Origin: Phallusia mammillata
Taxonomy: Eukaryota > Chordata > Ascidiacea > Phlebobranchia > Ascidiidae
Reading direction: 5' to 3'
DNA length: 64,000 bases
Assembly (NCBI GenBank): GCA_003260075.1
Contig: QLIY01000005.1
Span: 235,868 to 299,867 of the forward strand
Numbering within the stretch: position 1 is the stretch's first letter; each line of letters starts with the position of its first letter. The position numbers and the translations under genes are program-made. Shown piece after piece: positions 23,015 through 42,202 of the stretch. The notes beneath the pieces are model-generated. The model ran no database searches, was not told the origin of the DNA, and saw nothing but the letters and a program-made list of their open reading frames with translations.

Positions 23015-26000
23015 TTTTCACGTTAGCGAACAATGAAGTCTCGAAGCCAGTCATAAGCGACACAATAATAATAACATTTAAACAAGAAACAACATACTCC
23101 AAGGAAATGCGACGCTAACTTTGTGTTCCGCTTGCCTTTAACTTATTTTAAAGCTGTTTTCATGTATTTCCCTGTTGTACGCAAGCAAGCAACCGTGTGT
23201 TGCGTTGTGTAGTCTATCGTTTCGCGACTGTTTTTTTTACTTACGTTACTTAAAAAAACTTTTAAAATTCAGGGTTACATAAGTCAAATGCCAGAAACGA
23301 CATAGAGAACACAAAAAATCGTTATCATTGACGTTATTTTATGAGATATTTGTGTGAGTTTAATAAGAAACGACCGCTGTTATAGGCTGTATATTGCAAC
23401 ATTCAAATTCGTCAAGGGTAAATTTCCTGTTTTAAAAAGATTTTTCTAGTTTGCAGCAATATTGCACACATAGCACCTTTTTACGGCCAACCGGTGGCAG
23501 TGCGTCAGTGTAGTTACCCACAATCACGCCCATCTACACAACTTTCATCGCACAAGGCAATGTTGCGTAAAAAAGGGCTTGTCCCTGTGTTGCCAAAACG
23601 AGCCCGACCGCAGGTGCAGCGAGACTAACGGTGCTTTCGTGTCCGCGGCGATCTGTGTAAGAGGTGGAGGCCTTGTGAAAATTTTACCAAACCTTGTGGT
23701 GTCAAATGTACGATAAAGCTCTCGTGTTTCACTTGTACAATCGGCGCCGATTTGGAAAGTGGCCTCGCCTCCACCCGTGTGAGGGTTATGCGATTTGAGA
23801 TATTTTCGTTTGTATTGTGTTGCCACCTATAGCACGAATGTACTTTCACCACAGGTTTGATACAGGGTTATGGCTCTGCTTTATCTATAATGATCATCAT
23901 AACTCGATACTAGTGCGTTCAAATTGTTTCCAATCGGCCTTTTAATCTCGTCGCTCATGGAAAAAATGTTTGTGTTAGACAAATTGCTGTGATGTTGCTG
24001 ATACACAGAAAAACCAGCGACATAGAATACTGCGTCTGGTAATATATCAAAAAAGCCGCCAAATATGATCTGAGTTTGACTTGAGCAAATGTAATTGTTG
24101 CTGCAAAGAACGCGATTATATCTTGCGAATTGAAGTAGGCACAAGGCAATGAAACTCCGCTAGCTGTCCGGGGTGGTCGTTAGTCTAAGATACTTAACTT
24201 TTATCCATACTTCGCAAGCCAAACGACCTTTGTCAAAACTGTCAAAATTTTAATCCAAGAATATGACTATCTGTCAAACAAAAATAACACGTTTCGCTAT
24301 TAATATCTTTCACCACAAACATAAGCCCAAATCGTGGCAAAGCCAACATACATCAAGTGAGGCTAACTTTAATACCGTTTATATTGGTATTTTTGTACTA
24401 TAAATAAAAAATGATATACATCAGACTTGTTGAACTCTGTGTGAACTTGCCACACGCGTGGGTGTCGCTTTGTCGCGTGTCGCGGGTCGCGGTTGATTAC
24501 GGTTTCTCACGACACTGAAGGGTAAGCTGAGCTTTTGCTTTTCGGCGCGTGTTTGCTTTCAAGTTAAGGCGTGCTCCCGACGTGCTTGTATTGTTTCTCT
24601 GTTGTCAACGATATCCCTGCCTTAGTGATGAACCCGTCTGTACTTGTGTAGTTAATTTGACTGGCACAAGATATATCGACCTTCTGGTTCTCAAACGTTT
24701 TTACCTAAAATGTTCTATGTGTGTATTCTTTGGTAGTTTGTGGTCACAAACAGATTTTTTTCGACTTTAATGCAATGTTTAGGCTAAATTTTGTTTTTAT
24801 GTAGTAATGACCTATTCCTACCACCATAAACAAATACTATTATTACAAATTGTGCGTCCATATTTCAACGCTTTAATGACCGTTGCGAAACTATTTCTGG
24901 CTTGGTGACTGTTTTAGCGCTAGTATGTCGCTATGTTTTCTTTCACCATGCGAAATAAACTCAACTCATCTTAAATAGAAAATATTTTAATGAACTATTA
25001 CTTCTCAACATGATTGGGGCACATTTTTACCCCAAGGGGTTTACTTGACACTGTTTGGGTGTAAATGTCAGCGGGCAAAAAACATTTTCGGTATGCGAGA
25101 TAAGCATGGTAAGAATGAAAATTTGTTAAGCTTTTGCCAACTTGTAAGAAAGAAAAAAAAATACCTGCGCCCTAATTTGACCCCCCCCCCAAAAAACATT
25201 TTCGGTATGCGAGATAAGCATGGTAAGAATGAAAATTTATTAAGCTTTTGCCAACTTGTAAGAAAGAAAAAAAATTCGAACCTCGTAATTAAACCTGCGC
25301 CCTAATTTGACTTACGCAATGTAGAACCGCTTAGAAAAGACCAAGGACTTTTTGTTGTGGCTACATAGGTGCTTTGCAGAGCCCACTGGTGCGTAAAATT
25401 TACTGTGTGAACACGTATTTCATTTCTATACGGACTTATCTTTAATACAAAACACTAGAATGCAAATTTTAGACACAGTTTTATTGGTAGTTGGTTGAGA
25501 ATACGGCTTTTCTATTACACTTTTAAAATGGTTTATCATTCCTGTGGTTGCTTGGTGTTGGGTTTGGCTGCTTTGGCAATTTAATGTAAAGCAAGGATTT
25601 CCAAACTTTGTTTAATGGGGGTCAATTTTATCAGGCAAAGACGCCCGCGTAGAATTAAAACACAAATAAACGGGATTAAAAGAAATAGTGCTGGGATTTT
25701 GTTAGGTCAACGCCATACATACTTCATTTTTATCGGTAAATAAAGTTCCATGGAAAGCTTTTGCGTGAAGTCACAAGTCGCCACAATACAAAAACTTAAT
25801 CCAAAATAGAAGGCGGCCGTATGTAACACAATTTGAAACAGTAGCCGCGGGCCACGTAAAATGCCGCCGGGCCGCATTTGGCCCCCGGACCGCACTTTAT
25901 ACACCCCTGATGTAAGTTATCTGTGTTTAGTTGTGTATGATTCCACTTGCACTCTTGTTGTAAGAACACCTCAGTGTGGTCAAAAAGCATATTAAACCAG

Positions 26001-29000
26001 TGCCGGTGTAACAAAAAACATTGAAAAACACACACACCGAAAACTGAAAACACCTAGTGACCAAGTGGGCTTAATTCAACAAAACGCAACGGATCATGCC
26101 TTGGTGTATTGATACTGACCATTCTGCCTATCATGAACAAATATTGTGAAGAAAGTGGAATTACTCCTGTTTGTTTCCTATATTTTCGTAAAATGGATGC
26201 ATTTATTGCCAAACTTCAATTTTGTGAAGTATTTTGAAATGTACAAAAAAAATTTAAGTTAGAACGAGCGTTTTGGACACTTGTATGTCGCACTATGGTG
26301 GCATATGACTATGGCCCCCCCCCCACAAATATTGTGAAGAAAGTGGAATTACTCCTGTTTGTTTCCTATATTGTCGTAAAATGGATGCATTTATTGCCAA
26401 ACTTCAGTTTTGTGAAGTATTTTGAAATGTACAAAAAAATTTTAAGTTAGAACGAGCGTTTTGAACACTTGTATGTCGCACTATGGTGGCATATGACTAT
26501 GTGAACACGTGTGTTGCATTTGGTTTTCAACAACATGTCATTGCGCACAGTCGCAAGGTCTGCTGCCCCCTAAGCGGTCCTTCACATCATTAACAAAGTT
26601 CAAGTATATTGTTGAAATCCAAGTAAGTGAAAGTGAGGCTTGTTTCTCTTTGGTGCCGGATTTTGGACTTTGCTGGAGCGTTGAGCGTCTGGAGCGCAGT
26701 AACTTAACATTCATAAGCTGCTGGTAAGAGTCCTTCAGAATTGTTCCGAATGGCACAAGGGTGCTTAACCACCGGATCGCTTTTGTGACTTCATTCGTCT
26801 GCAGCTAACTTTCTCTTTTTAAGTGGATACTTTTGCCAGCGGTTTCGGGTAAATCAATACGCGAGCAGGGTCAAACGGACTGCCGCGCCGGCCTATTTAG
26901 ATGCGGCTCGAGTTCTGTATTACGCCCCTTGCAGAGGTTTTGTCACGTACGACCCAGCCTTGTAGGATTATCACGCAATACACGGTAGGGAAAATGTTCG
27001 AAACCCAAATCCCTCAGTCAAGAAAATTGACAAATAGTGCGGGTTTGCCGTGAGAAGTGCCCTCGATATTGCCTTATTTGATCGTCTATTGTTGAATTGT
27101 TAAGTAACCTGTATATGCGCTTTGTACGAACGGCGCGTGTAATTGTGTTGGTCGCCTGGTTACGCCCTTGGTTTGCTTGCTCTTGTTCCCGCTAAACACG
27201 TCACCCCAAACAGCAAATTAAACTTTGGGACAGGCGCGGTTTTAGGGAGCTGTGGGCTGGTTACAAACACAAAGCTCATATCGTCGCTTTTGATTCGTGT
27301 CAGAAGGCGGTTTGTCACAAGGAGTATTAGGGCAGAATCGGTGTCGCAAGTTGCCATAATAATCCAACATCAAAGCAAGAATTGCGGTTGGCTTTCGAAA
27401 ACTTGACGCAACTGGGCGGTTTTGGGCCTGACAAGTTTAACCTTTTCACAAACCATTGATACAAAGGTCGACTTCAAGTTTTTCAATAAAACTTTGTGTT
27501 ATTATGGCAAATATGCCAGTCAAACATAATAATTTTGCTTTCGGGCTTTATTTCACATCATTATAAACCGTTTAGTTGCGCCAACATTTGTGTATTTACC
27601 CCCCAACGTGGTAAATAGGCAGAAACATTTTTGATGTCAAATCAATTTTAAATCTCTTATTCTCACACCAATTGATCTTTTGATGATATTACTTTTATAA
27701 TAACTCCCGCTTATAGAGTAAAATATTTGACCTACTGACATCTAAATCTCTTTGTTTCATACGTCATTGTAAACTTTTTTGGGTTAAAGTGATCAGCCTG
27801 TCTAGAGTGGTTTAAGTATATTTTGGTTTCTCTTTGTGGACCAATTTTGTGTTTCCCCATTTTTATTTTAAGTTACATTGTAAAGCAAATCCCCAAGCTG
27901 CTATACATAACCAATTGTAACGTGTTCTACTGATGTTTAAATGTTTATGATGCCTGTAAAGTGAACGCCTGGGCGCAAATTAAAAGGTGCAGTCCCTATC
28001 ACAGCGTCGTACAATGTTGCTACCCTGCTATGGGTCCTACGTTTTTTATAAGTTTGCGATCATCTTGCACCATACAAAAATAGTTACCTTCATAATATCT
28101 CAATTATTTTACATACTTCTTGACACCAGTAATGGTTATGCTGAAACAAAACAGCATTTGAGGCCTGAAAATCAAGAAGCAGCGCTTTAAAATATTTTTA
28201 CTTTGTTAATTTTTAGGACATGTAAGCGAAACTGATAACAGTCGTTCCACGAGAATCAACAGAAACAAACTGACGACAACCATGCGGCGAGGATCCACGC
28301 CTGGAACCGACCATAAAAATCATTTGGAGCCGACCAATAAATTTAGTTCCGGTAGTGGTTCCAATTTTGTCTCATCGCGTCGAACTTCATCGTCCAAAAA
28401 CTCAGGACCAATCAGACAAGGGTCCATGTCTTCAACAGAATACCAGGAAGCTACCACAAATGGTTACGGACATTATAACAAAACGCAAGAGTCGTATCTG
28501 CAGGCTCAGCCGAGTCGTAGAGGTCCCGAGTTCCGTGGTGGGACAAGGAACAGCTCGTATCGTAATGTAGGGTCTAGATCTCAAGCAAGCCGAAGAAATT
28601 CAATAGGTTGCACTTATCAGGTCAGTAAATAAATCATTTAACTGATTTGCCATACTATTTTATGTTTCTAACCGGATTATGCGTCTCTTACTAAAGTCGT
28701 GAAACCGTCGGCCAATACTGGAAATTATGATGTCCAAGTATATAGACTCACTAAGGTTTCACGACCCCCATGCAATAAAACGGAATATCCGAATAACCGT
28801 TGTGCAATAACCTATTTTCGTTTACTATATATGGATGATTTTGCACGACGATCTGTTTGAGTCTTTTGGGGATATTACGGCCCCAAGTTAAAACTTAAAA
28901 TTGACATTAAATAAAACACGTTTCCACGTTAACTAATTTACAGTCATACTTTGCCTTATCCAACCCATGATTTAACGAACACTTGCTGGATCAGGTCTAT

Positions 29001-31256
29001 TAAACAGGGCGTCGTTTTCTAAACAATTACCAAACTATTCCTTCGCGCCACCAGGTTATTCCGATACCTTTGCCACAAAATCTAACACACTCCAATTCCT
29101 CTAACGTTACATTTTTGCAAGCACACCAACATACAAGATCTCTAAGTGCACTGAGGACATTTGTTTTGTGCATTGACAAAGTGTGAAAACAGTTGATTTG
29201 TTAGGTCGTGGTTGAAGGTGACCATTTGTCTTTTATTCCTATATTGCTACTAAATATATTATTTTCTTTTGTAGATATGGCGACTCGCTGGGCAAGCTGG
29301 TAACGGGCCTCACGACAACGTCCCCAACTCTTTTGACGTCACAATCGACTCGTCCGCGTTCGCCGATGCTGAGCAACAGCCGGTGCTTCCCCCTTTGACG
29401 TCACGCGGCCAGCGCCAGTCTGACGTCAAAATTACTGTGCGGGGTGGGATAAATGTGCCCCCGCGGCACCGGAACAACAGCGGCCCCGAGAGATCGTTTC
29501 TTCAGTCGTCAAGGAGCGATGAACGAAGGACTTCTCTATCGCCAATTCCGCCAAACCGAAAAGTTGCCTCCCAGCCTAAAGACCGGCGGTCTGCTAGCGT
29601 GGACTATTCCCTCCAAAGGGCTGACTTTAGGCAAGCGCTAGCTTCTGGTCGGAAGTCGCCGTACAGGAACGCACCGCGCAGGAACGAATCGCCGGTCAAA
29701 AATTCTCTAAATGATCACCAAGACACCTTTATTTTGTCCCGTACCGACCCGCCACATACAGTTGGCGATCAAGTAGCCAAAAAGAGCTACCCCGTGGTGC
29801 CTTCGTCGCCACAAGCTCATGAGACTCTAATAGCAGAAAGTGGTCCCGAATCGACTCTTGTCTCGAGGCCGCAAAGTCGAAAACTGCATGGCAACTTTCG
29901 ATCCACCAGTGTGTATTCGCCCTCTAGTGGTGGCAGCGCGGAGAGACCGTCGGACAGGATGGTGTTTGTCGGTAAACGGAGAGCGTCACTTCCAAACACT
30001 GCCCTCTTTGGCAATTTTGACGCTAACCGGAGTCCTGAATTTTACAAAACTTTCAATGAATTGCGCAACGGGTCAACACCAAGGTAAGACTAGGCCTAAT
30101 ACTTTTTACCAAAACTTAAGTCCATTTTCCACAAGGTTAACTTAAATTTAACTGAAGTAGAAACACTAGACACGGAATTAAACATAGCTTGGTCAAAAAC
30201 TACCAGAAAGCATATTGACAAAAGGTAAAACGTCTAAAATAGAATGTTTTTCCTCCATATTTGTATAAAATGCTTCAGAATTTAGGATTATTATGAGAAA
30301 AAAGGGTTAGAACTAGAACTTGGTTCCTGGTCTTAGAAACTTACTTAAATGTGCTCTTTACGCCACCTTCTGTACTTAGCCAACGTTGTCAGATGTGAGT
30401 TCTTTACGTGTAGTTAAGCCCATTCGGTGCTTCTAGTAACTTATGTTTTTCATGCAGGGATATCATGGAGCAGAGAACAGCTTCCGCAAGGTCCGGTTCC
30501 AGTACTGTGAACTCTTATAAGGAACAGGCTTTGCAGGCAGCTACCGCGACGGTGGTGAGACGAGATCAGTTGCAACGAATTGAAGAAACCCCTCACGATT
30601 CGTCCACACCAGGGCAATCACTGGAAATAACGAAATCAAACGATTTACTGAAACCGACAACTCCGGTTATAGGACTTGTGCCAGCGATGGACCAATTAAA
30701 AATGACTGAGCAAACTCGCGACGACTCAGCGTTTGTGGAGGGCAACGAGGATGAACAGAATGACGAGGAAACTCCGCATAAAAAGGCGCGCGAATCGCTA
30801 CCTCAAGAATCGCAATCAAACGGGCCACACTTGTCCACTCAAAACAAACCAAAGTCACAATCATTGTTTCATATTCCAGGTCCAGGCAAACGAAGGGTGG
30901 AAAGTCAGTTGAAAGAAACAACCGAAATATCGCGAAACGAAGAAAATCGTCACTTTGTCGTCGGTGCATCGGCCAACGAGGTTAAAGAACAGACATCCGA
31001 TTATTTTAAGAACGTCTACGGCGAAGAACAAGAACTAAATGAGAGTTTAATCGACCAGGCGTTACTGGACGAACCAGACGACGACCTTTGCGAAGAAGAC
31101 TTTCAACAAAAGCGGATAATACGCTGGTTGTTAGGGGTGCAAACCGGGTTATTGGCGGAACAGGTGGTTCGAGAAAGAACCCCACCCCCCTCGCCAGAGC
31201 CAAACCAGCAAACTGCAATTGTGGTCGTTTACAATGGTGACCAGAACACACGGTAA
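21936..31256 (+). CDS. uncharacterised disordered basic protein with C-terminal helix
   Basis: Four exons with matching phases: 21936-21987, 28217-28620, 29275-30083, 30458-31256 (TAA), 687 residues if the first exon is right. I do not recognise the family. The protein is rich in Ser/Arg/Asn: exon 2 (about residues 18-152) has repeated RRxS-type basic sites (SSRRTSSSK, ASRRNSIG), exon 3 (153-421) continues with SDERRTSLSPIPPN and GKRRASLPN, and exon 4 becomes acidic (NEDEQNDEETPHKK, DEPDDDLCEED) before a predicted amphipathic stretch QQKRIIRWLLGVQTGLL at about 637-655 and a proline patch TPPPSPEP. Low complexity and many potential basophilic kinase sites suggest a scaffold or cytoskeletal protein, but that is only inference. 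Exon 1 is 6.2 kb from exon 2; it is chosen because ATG, GTAAGA donor and phase fit, and is the least certain part. Codon use looks like neighbouring genes. Confidence 0.72.
22008..22301. mobile_element. hAT-like MITE
   Basis: Ends CAGGAGTCGGCAACC and GTTGCCGACCACTG, with flanks GTGTAGTG (22000-22007) and ATGTAGTG (22302-22309), seven of eight identical. It begins about 20 bp after the donor of the proposed first exon of the 21936 gene. Confidence 0.8.
22964..23014. repeat. poly(C) run, 51 bases
   Basis: Pure C homopolymer in an intron; probable sequencing or assembly artefact like the other long C runs here. Confidence 0.9.
24860..24975 (+). repeat. dispersed ~110-bp repeat, copy 1
   Basis: Contains GGCTTGGTGACTGTTTTAGC, then TATGTCGCTATG and a GCGAAATAAACTCAACT end. 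Related copies are at about 46400-46540, 48785-48915 (opposite strand), 50455-50520 (opposite strand) and 56120-56250, so this is an interspersed family. Confidence 0.7.
25077..25310. repeat. C-run junction duplicate
   Basis: A block starting AAAAAACATTTTCGGTATGC and ending CCTGCGCCCTAATTTGA occurs at about 25077-25180 and again at 25191-25310, split by a C run at 25181-25190. The second copy has about 20 extra bases (TTCGAACCTCGTAATTAA), as between two alleles. Confidence 0.85.
25590..25911. mobile_element. degraded hAT-like element
   Basis: The right part has GCCGCGGGCCACGTAAAATG, GGGCCGCATTTGGCCC and the terminus GCACTTTATACACCCCTG, typical of hAT non-autonomous elements. A matching left end is not clear (TTTCCAAACTTTG near 25598 may belong to a different element), so the limits are approximate. 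Confidence 0.5.
26137..26502. repeat. C-run junction duplicate
   Basis: A block of about 178 bp starting ACAAATATTGTGAAGAAAGT at 26137 ends at a C run (26315-26324) and is repeated from 26325 with about four substitutions. It lies in the long first intron of the 21936 gene. Confidence 0.88.
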
Positions 31257-31598
31257 AACCGACCCCCCCTATCTTCACCTTTGAACCCAAACGGAGGTTT
31301 AACGAACTTATTTGCCCTTGCCACATTCGTATTAGTTTCACGCAGTGATTATCACTAAAGCTGTAAGTTCTACGGGGAGCGGATAAAAGGCTTGAAGTAC
31401 CCGATATACTACCTAGCAACATTCTCAACGCACAATAATTGTCACACGCCCAAACGCTTGATCATTTCTCGGGTCTGTCATGAAGGATTAATGCCTAAAA
31501 TACCACACTTATACGTAGATAACTCACATTACATCAGCTGTGCTACCACAAACCCGACGTTTTAGGCATTTTAATACAGTAAGGCGTGTAGACAATCT

Positions 31599-31627
31599 TG
31601 ACTCTCGGTGGGATTCGAACCCTAGCC
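31599..31627 (-). repeat. tRNA-like B-box fragment (SINE remnant)
   Basis: The minus strand reads GGGTTCGAATCCCACCGAGAG, a T-arm and B-box-like sequence, but no matching acceptor or D-arm is seen, so it is a SINE or pseudo-tRNA fragment rather than a tRNA gene. Confidence 0.45.
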
Positions 31628-33931
31628 AACAAACCTTTCCAAACAAACTTTTCCAGGGCTTGCAAGTTGTTCCACTTAAAATTTAGTTTTTGTTATAAAC
31701 CTCAATTGAGTCGCAAAACTTCCCCCAGAAAACCCCAAAAAGTGTTAGCAAAATAAATGATATTTTTTTCATATGCTTTGCGCCATAAGTGCATTATCGG
31801 GAAGAATTAAGGCAAAGACCCAAACAATTGACTGGGCATAGACATTTCGGACTCGACTCGGAAGAATTTAAAATCACGCCCGGGCAGTGCACGTCGGCAA
31901 GCTATTTTTACCGTGGGTCCAGAGCCTGAGAAAACACTTTTCAAGTGGTGAATGCGTTCTCTTAGGTCCATATCAACAGTATGGCATTGTCCCGAAGCCG
32001 GAGTCAAGTAGATATTGGTGCGGTGTGAGAAAACGCTACCTTGTTACATAACGCTAGCGCGGCTACTTTTCTAAACACTACTCGAATGGCGAGTCTGTGT
32101 CCAGAAAGCTTTGGACGCCAGACAAATGCTTTCCTTTGTCATTTTGAGAAGCTGGTCAACGGCGTGCTAATGGTAACTTCGGACAATAGTCGTTTTGACA
32201 ACAGTTTCCGGTTACAGTAATCGTTTGCGGATGAACGGACAAAGCGAACTTATTATTGCTAAGGTGCTGCGTTGTTTTAGCCTCATTGTAGTTCTGCGCC
32301 ACATTGGCTGACATTGAATTGCAATGGACTTCGTTTTTGCATATACCGGGCCTTTTTTCCAGGCCCTCTTACCACCTGTTTTCAGAAGGGTATAATTCTG
32401 CAAATTGTTGGCGTTAAAATGTACACACAACAGCGCTAGTTAACTGCATTTAATTAGTAAAAATGCATCCATTTTTAAAACTGAACGCAATATTTATTAC
32501 TAGATTTTAATGCATTTGACTTTGTTAAACTTAAGTTATATTACGAAAGAACTTTTTCTATTTGTTTATGTTTTTCTTTACTCTTTTTTTTAAGTGTTAC
32601 TGCCCAATGAATTCTATAGTATGTTCATTTTTCTTGTTTTGTAATATTTTCCCGACGCCAAAGCGCATAAGTTGAAGTTCAAAAAGTTCCAGTGGCACTT
32701 ATTTATTCCTAGTAACAGTTTATCTGTTGTTATTTATCACATACACGTTGTGTGTGCAGTATAGCGTCTATGAAATCCACAATCGACAAAAGTTCCATGT
32801 TTGCAAATACAAGGAAAAGTTCCCCGTGTATTTTTGTTTTAAGCTTTTCTAAAGTAATCGGTTTTTAAAAATGCGATTATTTTGCAGACAAACATCATAG
32901 CGACACCATATATTTCTATTTTAAATTAATTTTTATTTCAAGTCATAGGACCGATAAACCAGTGGTGTTGAGGACATCCATGTGTTTTGGGCACAAAGTG
33001 GTTCTTGGTCTTTTCATTATCGTTACCACTGAGAACAACCAAATTAATTTCATTTAACTCCTCTTCAAAAAAACTTACCCCCTAAAAATTTAAAATAACC
33101 CTAATAGGTATAACTATCCACAGTTCAAAGAATCACTGAGTTATGCATACCAGTGTATGTATAACTACATGTAACATAATAGCTTTCAATGCCCTTCAAT
33201 CCGTCTATATGTTCATTTTCGTAAGGCAAATGTTTTTGAGAATATCATTTTTTTATCATTTAAACAAATGACACAGTCAGTCATTCTTCAAATGGTTTAT
33301 TAATTAGTTCAGTATGTTTTTTGTAACAACGTTGCTGATTATACATACTTATGGCTACAACCATACAGACCAGACGAATTAATACACTTCACACAAAAAA
33401 ACAACAACTAAAAGCCATGTTGGGGTCAATAGTTTAACCATGGTTTGACATCGGGCAATTGCCGATCAAATTTTCCTTTAACTTTTTGCCTGTAATCTAA
33501 AAATGGCGGGAACAATAGAAATAGTACAAAATAAAAGGAATAAAAACTCACAAACAAGATTTTTCATACGAGCGGCCAGTTATAATCTCTTGGTCAATAT
33601 TATCTTTAGCTAACCTAATCCTATTAACGGTCGCGTGCCCATTCAAATGTCACTTAAGATTCGACCACTTGAAGATGTCGCCAAATGTAAATGATTTCAA
33701 AGTTGCCAGAGATTGATTTATCCTCAATTTGAAAACCTTTCCAAAAAAACTACATGCGTTGCATCATATTCTTATGTTTTGTAGCATAGCTTTAAATAAT
33801 CTTTTTTAATTGTTTGAAGTCGGACTTTTTAATTGGTTCGATACGGAGCAATGTCGTTCAAGTTTATTGTTCAGGGAAACATACAGCAATGATACAACAG
33901 CTACTAGTATATCATTGCACAAAGTGGTCAA

Positions 33932-33998
33932 GGCTGGACCGGAACCCACAACCTTTAGTGCACAAGGCACAGTTGCGCTAAGCACTCGGCAATCTGGG
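33932..33998 (-). repeat. tRNA-derived SINE head or tRNA pseudogene
   Basis: The minus strand contains GCCGAGTGCTTAGCGCAA (A-box side, class II Leu/Ser-like) and GGGTTCCGGTCC (B box), about 65 bases apart end to end. The stems are incomplete, so a functional tRNA is unlikely. Confidence 0.5.
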
Positions 33999-35371
33999 TG
34001 ACATTTTTGTAAAAAAAAACGTAAAAATGCTCTTCAAAATCGTTCTGTTTAGGCTTGTGCACTCTAAAAATAAGTAGGAGGCTCAATGTGCCTATGGGTT
34101 GTATTTTAGGCTAAACTGCTGGCCAGCAACCACTTTTTATTATGCATGTTCGGTTGAATCTGTTCTCTTTTTTTTATGCATTTTACATACCTCAAAATGA
34201 AAAACGAACGTTGGAGCTAAAGGGTGTTAGATTTAAATAATAGAACTTTGAATTAGATACCGTAGCCAAAAATACAAATGGCTGGATAGGATACAACTAA
34301 ACGTGTTCAGGGGGCAAAAATGCACCACCGCGGTTACTCAGTTTAAACTTGTTCGAATATCTATTTAAAATTTATAGCCAAGCAAATAAACTTAAATCAC
34401 TATTTTTTAAAAAGTTTAGTTCTACAACATGGTTAAAATTATTATTTAAATGCCGAACAAAGACTGACAAAATTACGTAATAAAGTGGTGCACTGAAGCG
34501 TGGCGGCACTGATGACAGCAGCTGACGATGATGATCAAATTTGTGAAATGTTGGAAGTTTGTGACAAATTGGTTTAACAATATATACTTCTGCTTTCTGT
34601 TTGTGTAAGTTGCATAACTACGTTGTAATAATATCTATGTACAAAGTTGTATAATTCAGTTTAAAAGGGAAGGTAGTGTTTAGCGTTTAGTTAATCTTTA
34701 TTGAAAAGCGAAAAGTGTGAACTATTTTGGGAAAATGGGTTGGGCACGTTTATGAATGAAAATTCAAATTGTCATGTGACGTGGGTTCATATTTTAACCT
34801 TTTGTTCAAGATTATAACTGAAAAGAGCTTAAATTTTTATTCGTAACTTTAACAATGTGTATGTGCCTAAGCCCTAAAGATATAAATCTTTTGAATTTTT
34901 CAATTTAGCATTAACTTTGTAATTTCTAGTGATTTTTCATAGTGTATTAACCCCTTCGTAAAAAGCTTTGTATGTATAATTTACCTCGGTATTTCTGACC
35001 GTATTTGAAGACCAAAAATGTTTGCAACATGCACAGTTTTACCTTTACATTTAGTGTTGGAAGAAACTAAAAAGGCCCCACAAAAAAGTTCTATTTGATC
35101 ATTTCATAAAATGTTTATTTTGATTTTTTTCATTAAAAGTGTCAAATGTTTTTTCTTAACATCCCAGGGTTGTGCAGGACCAACATATCCTGCGTGCAAG
35201 ACCAATTTCAGCATGTGCAAAGCAAGTGATATTGGTCAAGGCAGGATAATTACATGCCTTTTTGGTGTGCTGTGAAATTTCTGTCTGCAACCCCCAAAAA
35301 TTGGCGAGTAGCTGCCATCCTCTGCAGACTGGTTAAATGGGCTTCAATTCAACACGAGTGAAAGTTTAAAC

Positions 35372-35590
35372 CAGTGGTTCTCAAACTTTTTTATTGTCGG
35401 GGCCAAATAGTATTTTTTAAATGTGTGTAGGGAGCCGCAAAAAAAACGAAACCTTGAGAAAATAACTTAAGAAGATGACTTTGAAAGCTAAAATAGCAAT
35501 GTTTGGTGGTTATCTGAGGTCTGGTGCGAGCCGCAAAATAAGTAGTTGGGAGCCGCATGCGGCCCAGAAAACAGAGTTTGAGAACCATTG
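35372..35590. mobile_element. hAT-like MITE with perfect 8-bp target duplication
   Basis: Inverted ends CAGTGGTTCTCAAACTT and GTTTGAGAACCATTG are flanked by perfect GTTTAAAC copies (35364-35371 and 35591-35598). Internal GGAGCCGCATGCGGCCC is typical of hAT non-autonomous elements. It sits about 130 bp upstream of the Rab6 start codon, so it may lie in the Rab6 promoter or leader. Confidence 0.9.
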
Positions 35591-35719
35591 GTTTAAACAG
35601 TGTACAATTATTGTGTTTTATGTGCAAATTCAAACAAAGTGACATGCACTTTTGACTTTTTTTAGAGTGTGTAATTTTGTGTAACAATTTGACACTAACG
35701 AAAACTAAACAAGTGCAAA

Positions 35720-42202
<6,483 letters not shown>

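Larger units (their letters stand above)
31257..35719. other. intergenic region before Rab6
   Basis: No gene is supported here. It contains tRNA-derived fragments (31599-31627 and 33932-33998), and a MITE at 35372. A 21-codon ATG frame at 34512-34577 is too short to call. Confidence 0.5.

Noticed and set aside
23545..23852. Two overlapping minus-strand frames
   Set aside because: Neither shows a recognisable motif, they overlap in different phases, and both lie within the long intron of a plus-strand gene.
27143..27406. 87-codon plus-strand frame in the long intron
   Set aside because: No splice sites or motifs that fit the flanking exons; phase incompatible with exons at 21987 and 28217.
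34512..34577. 21-codon ATG frame (MTAADDDDQICEML...)
   Set aside because: Composition is interesting but the length is too short and no splice connection to Rab6 or another gene could be supported.
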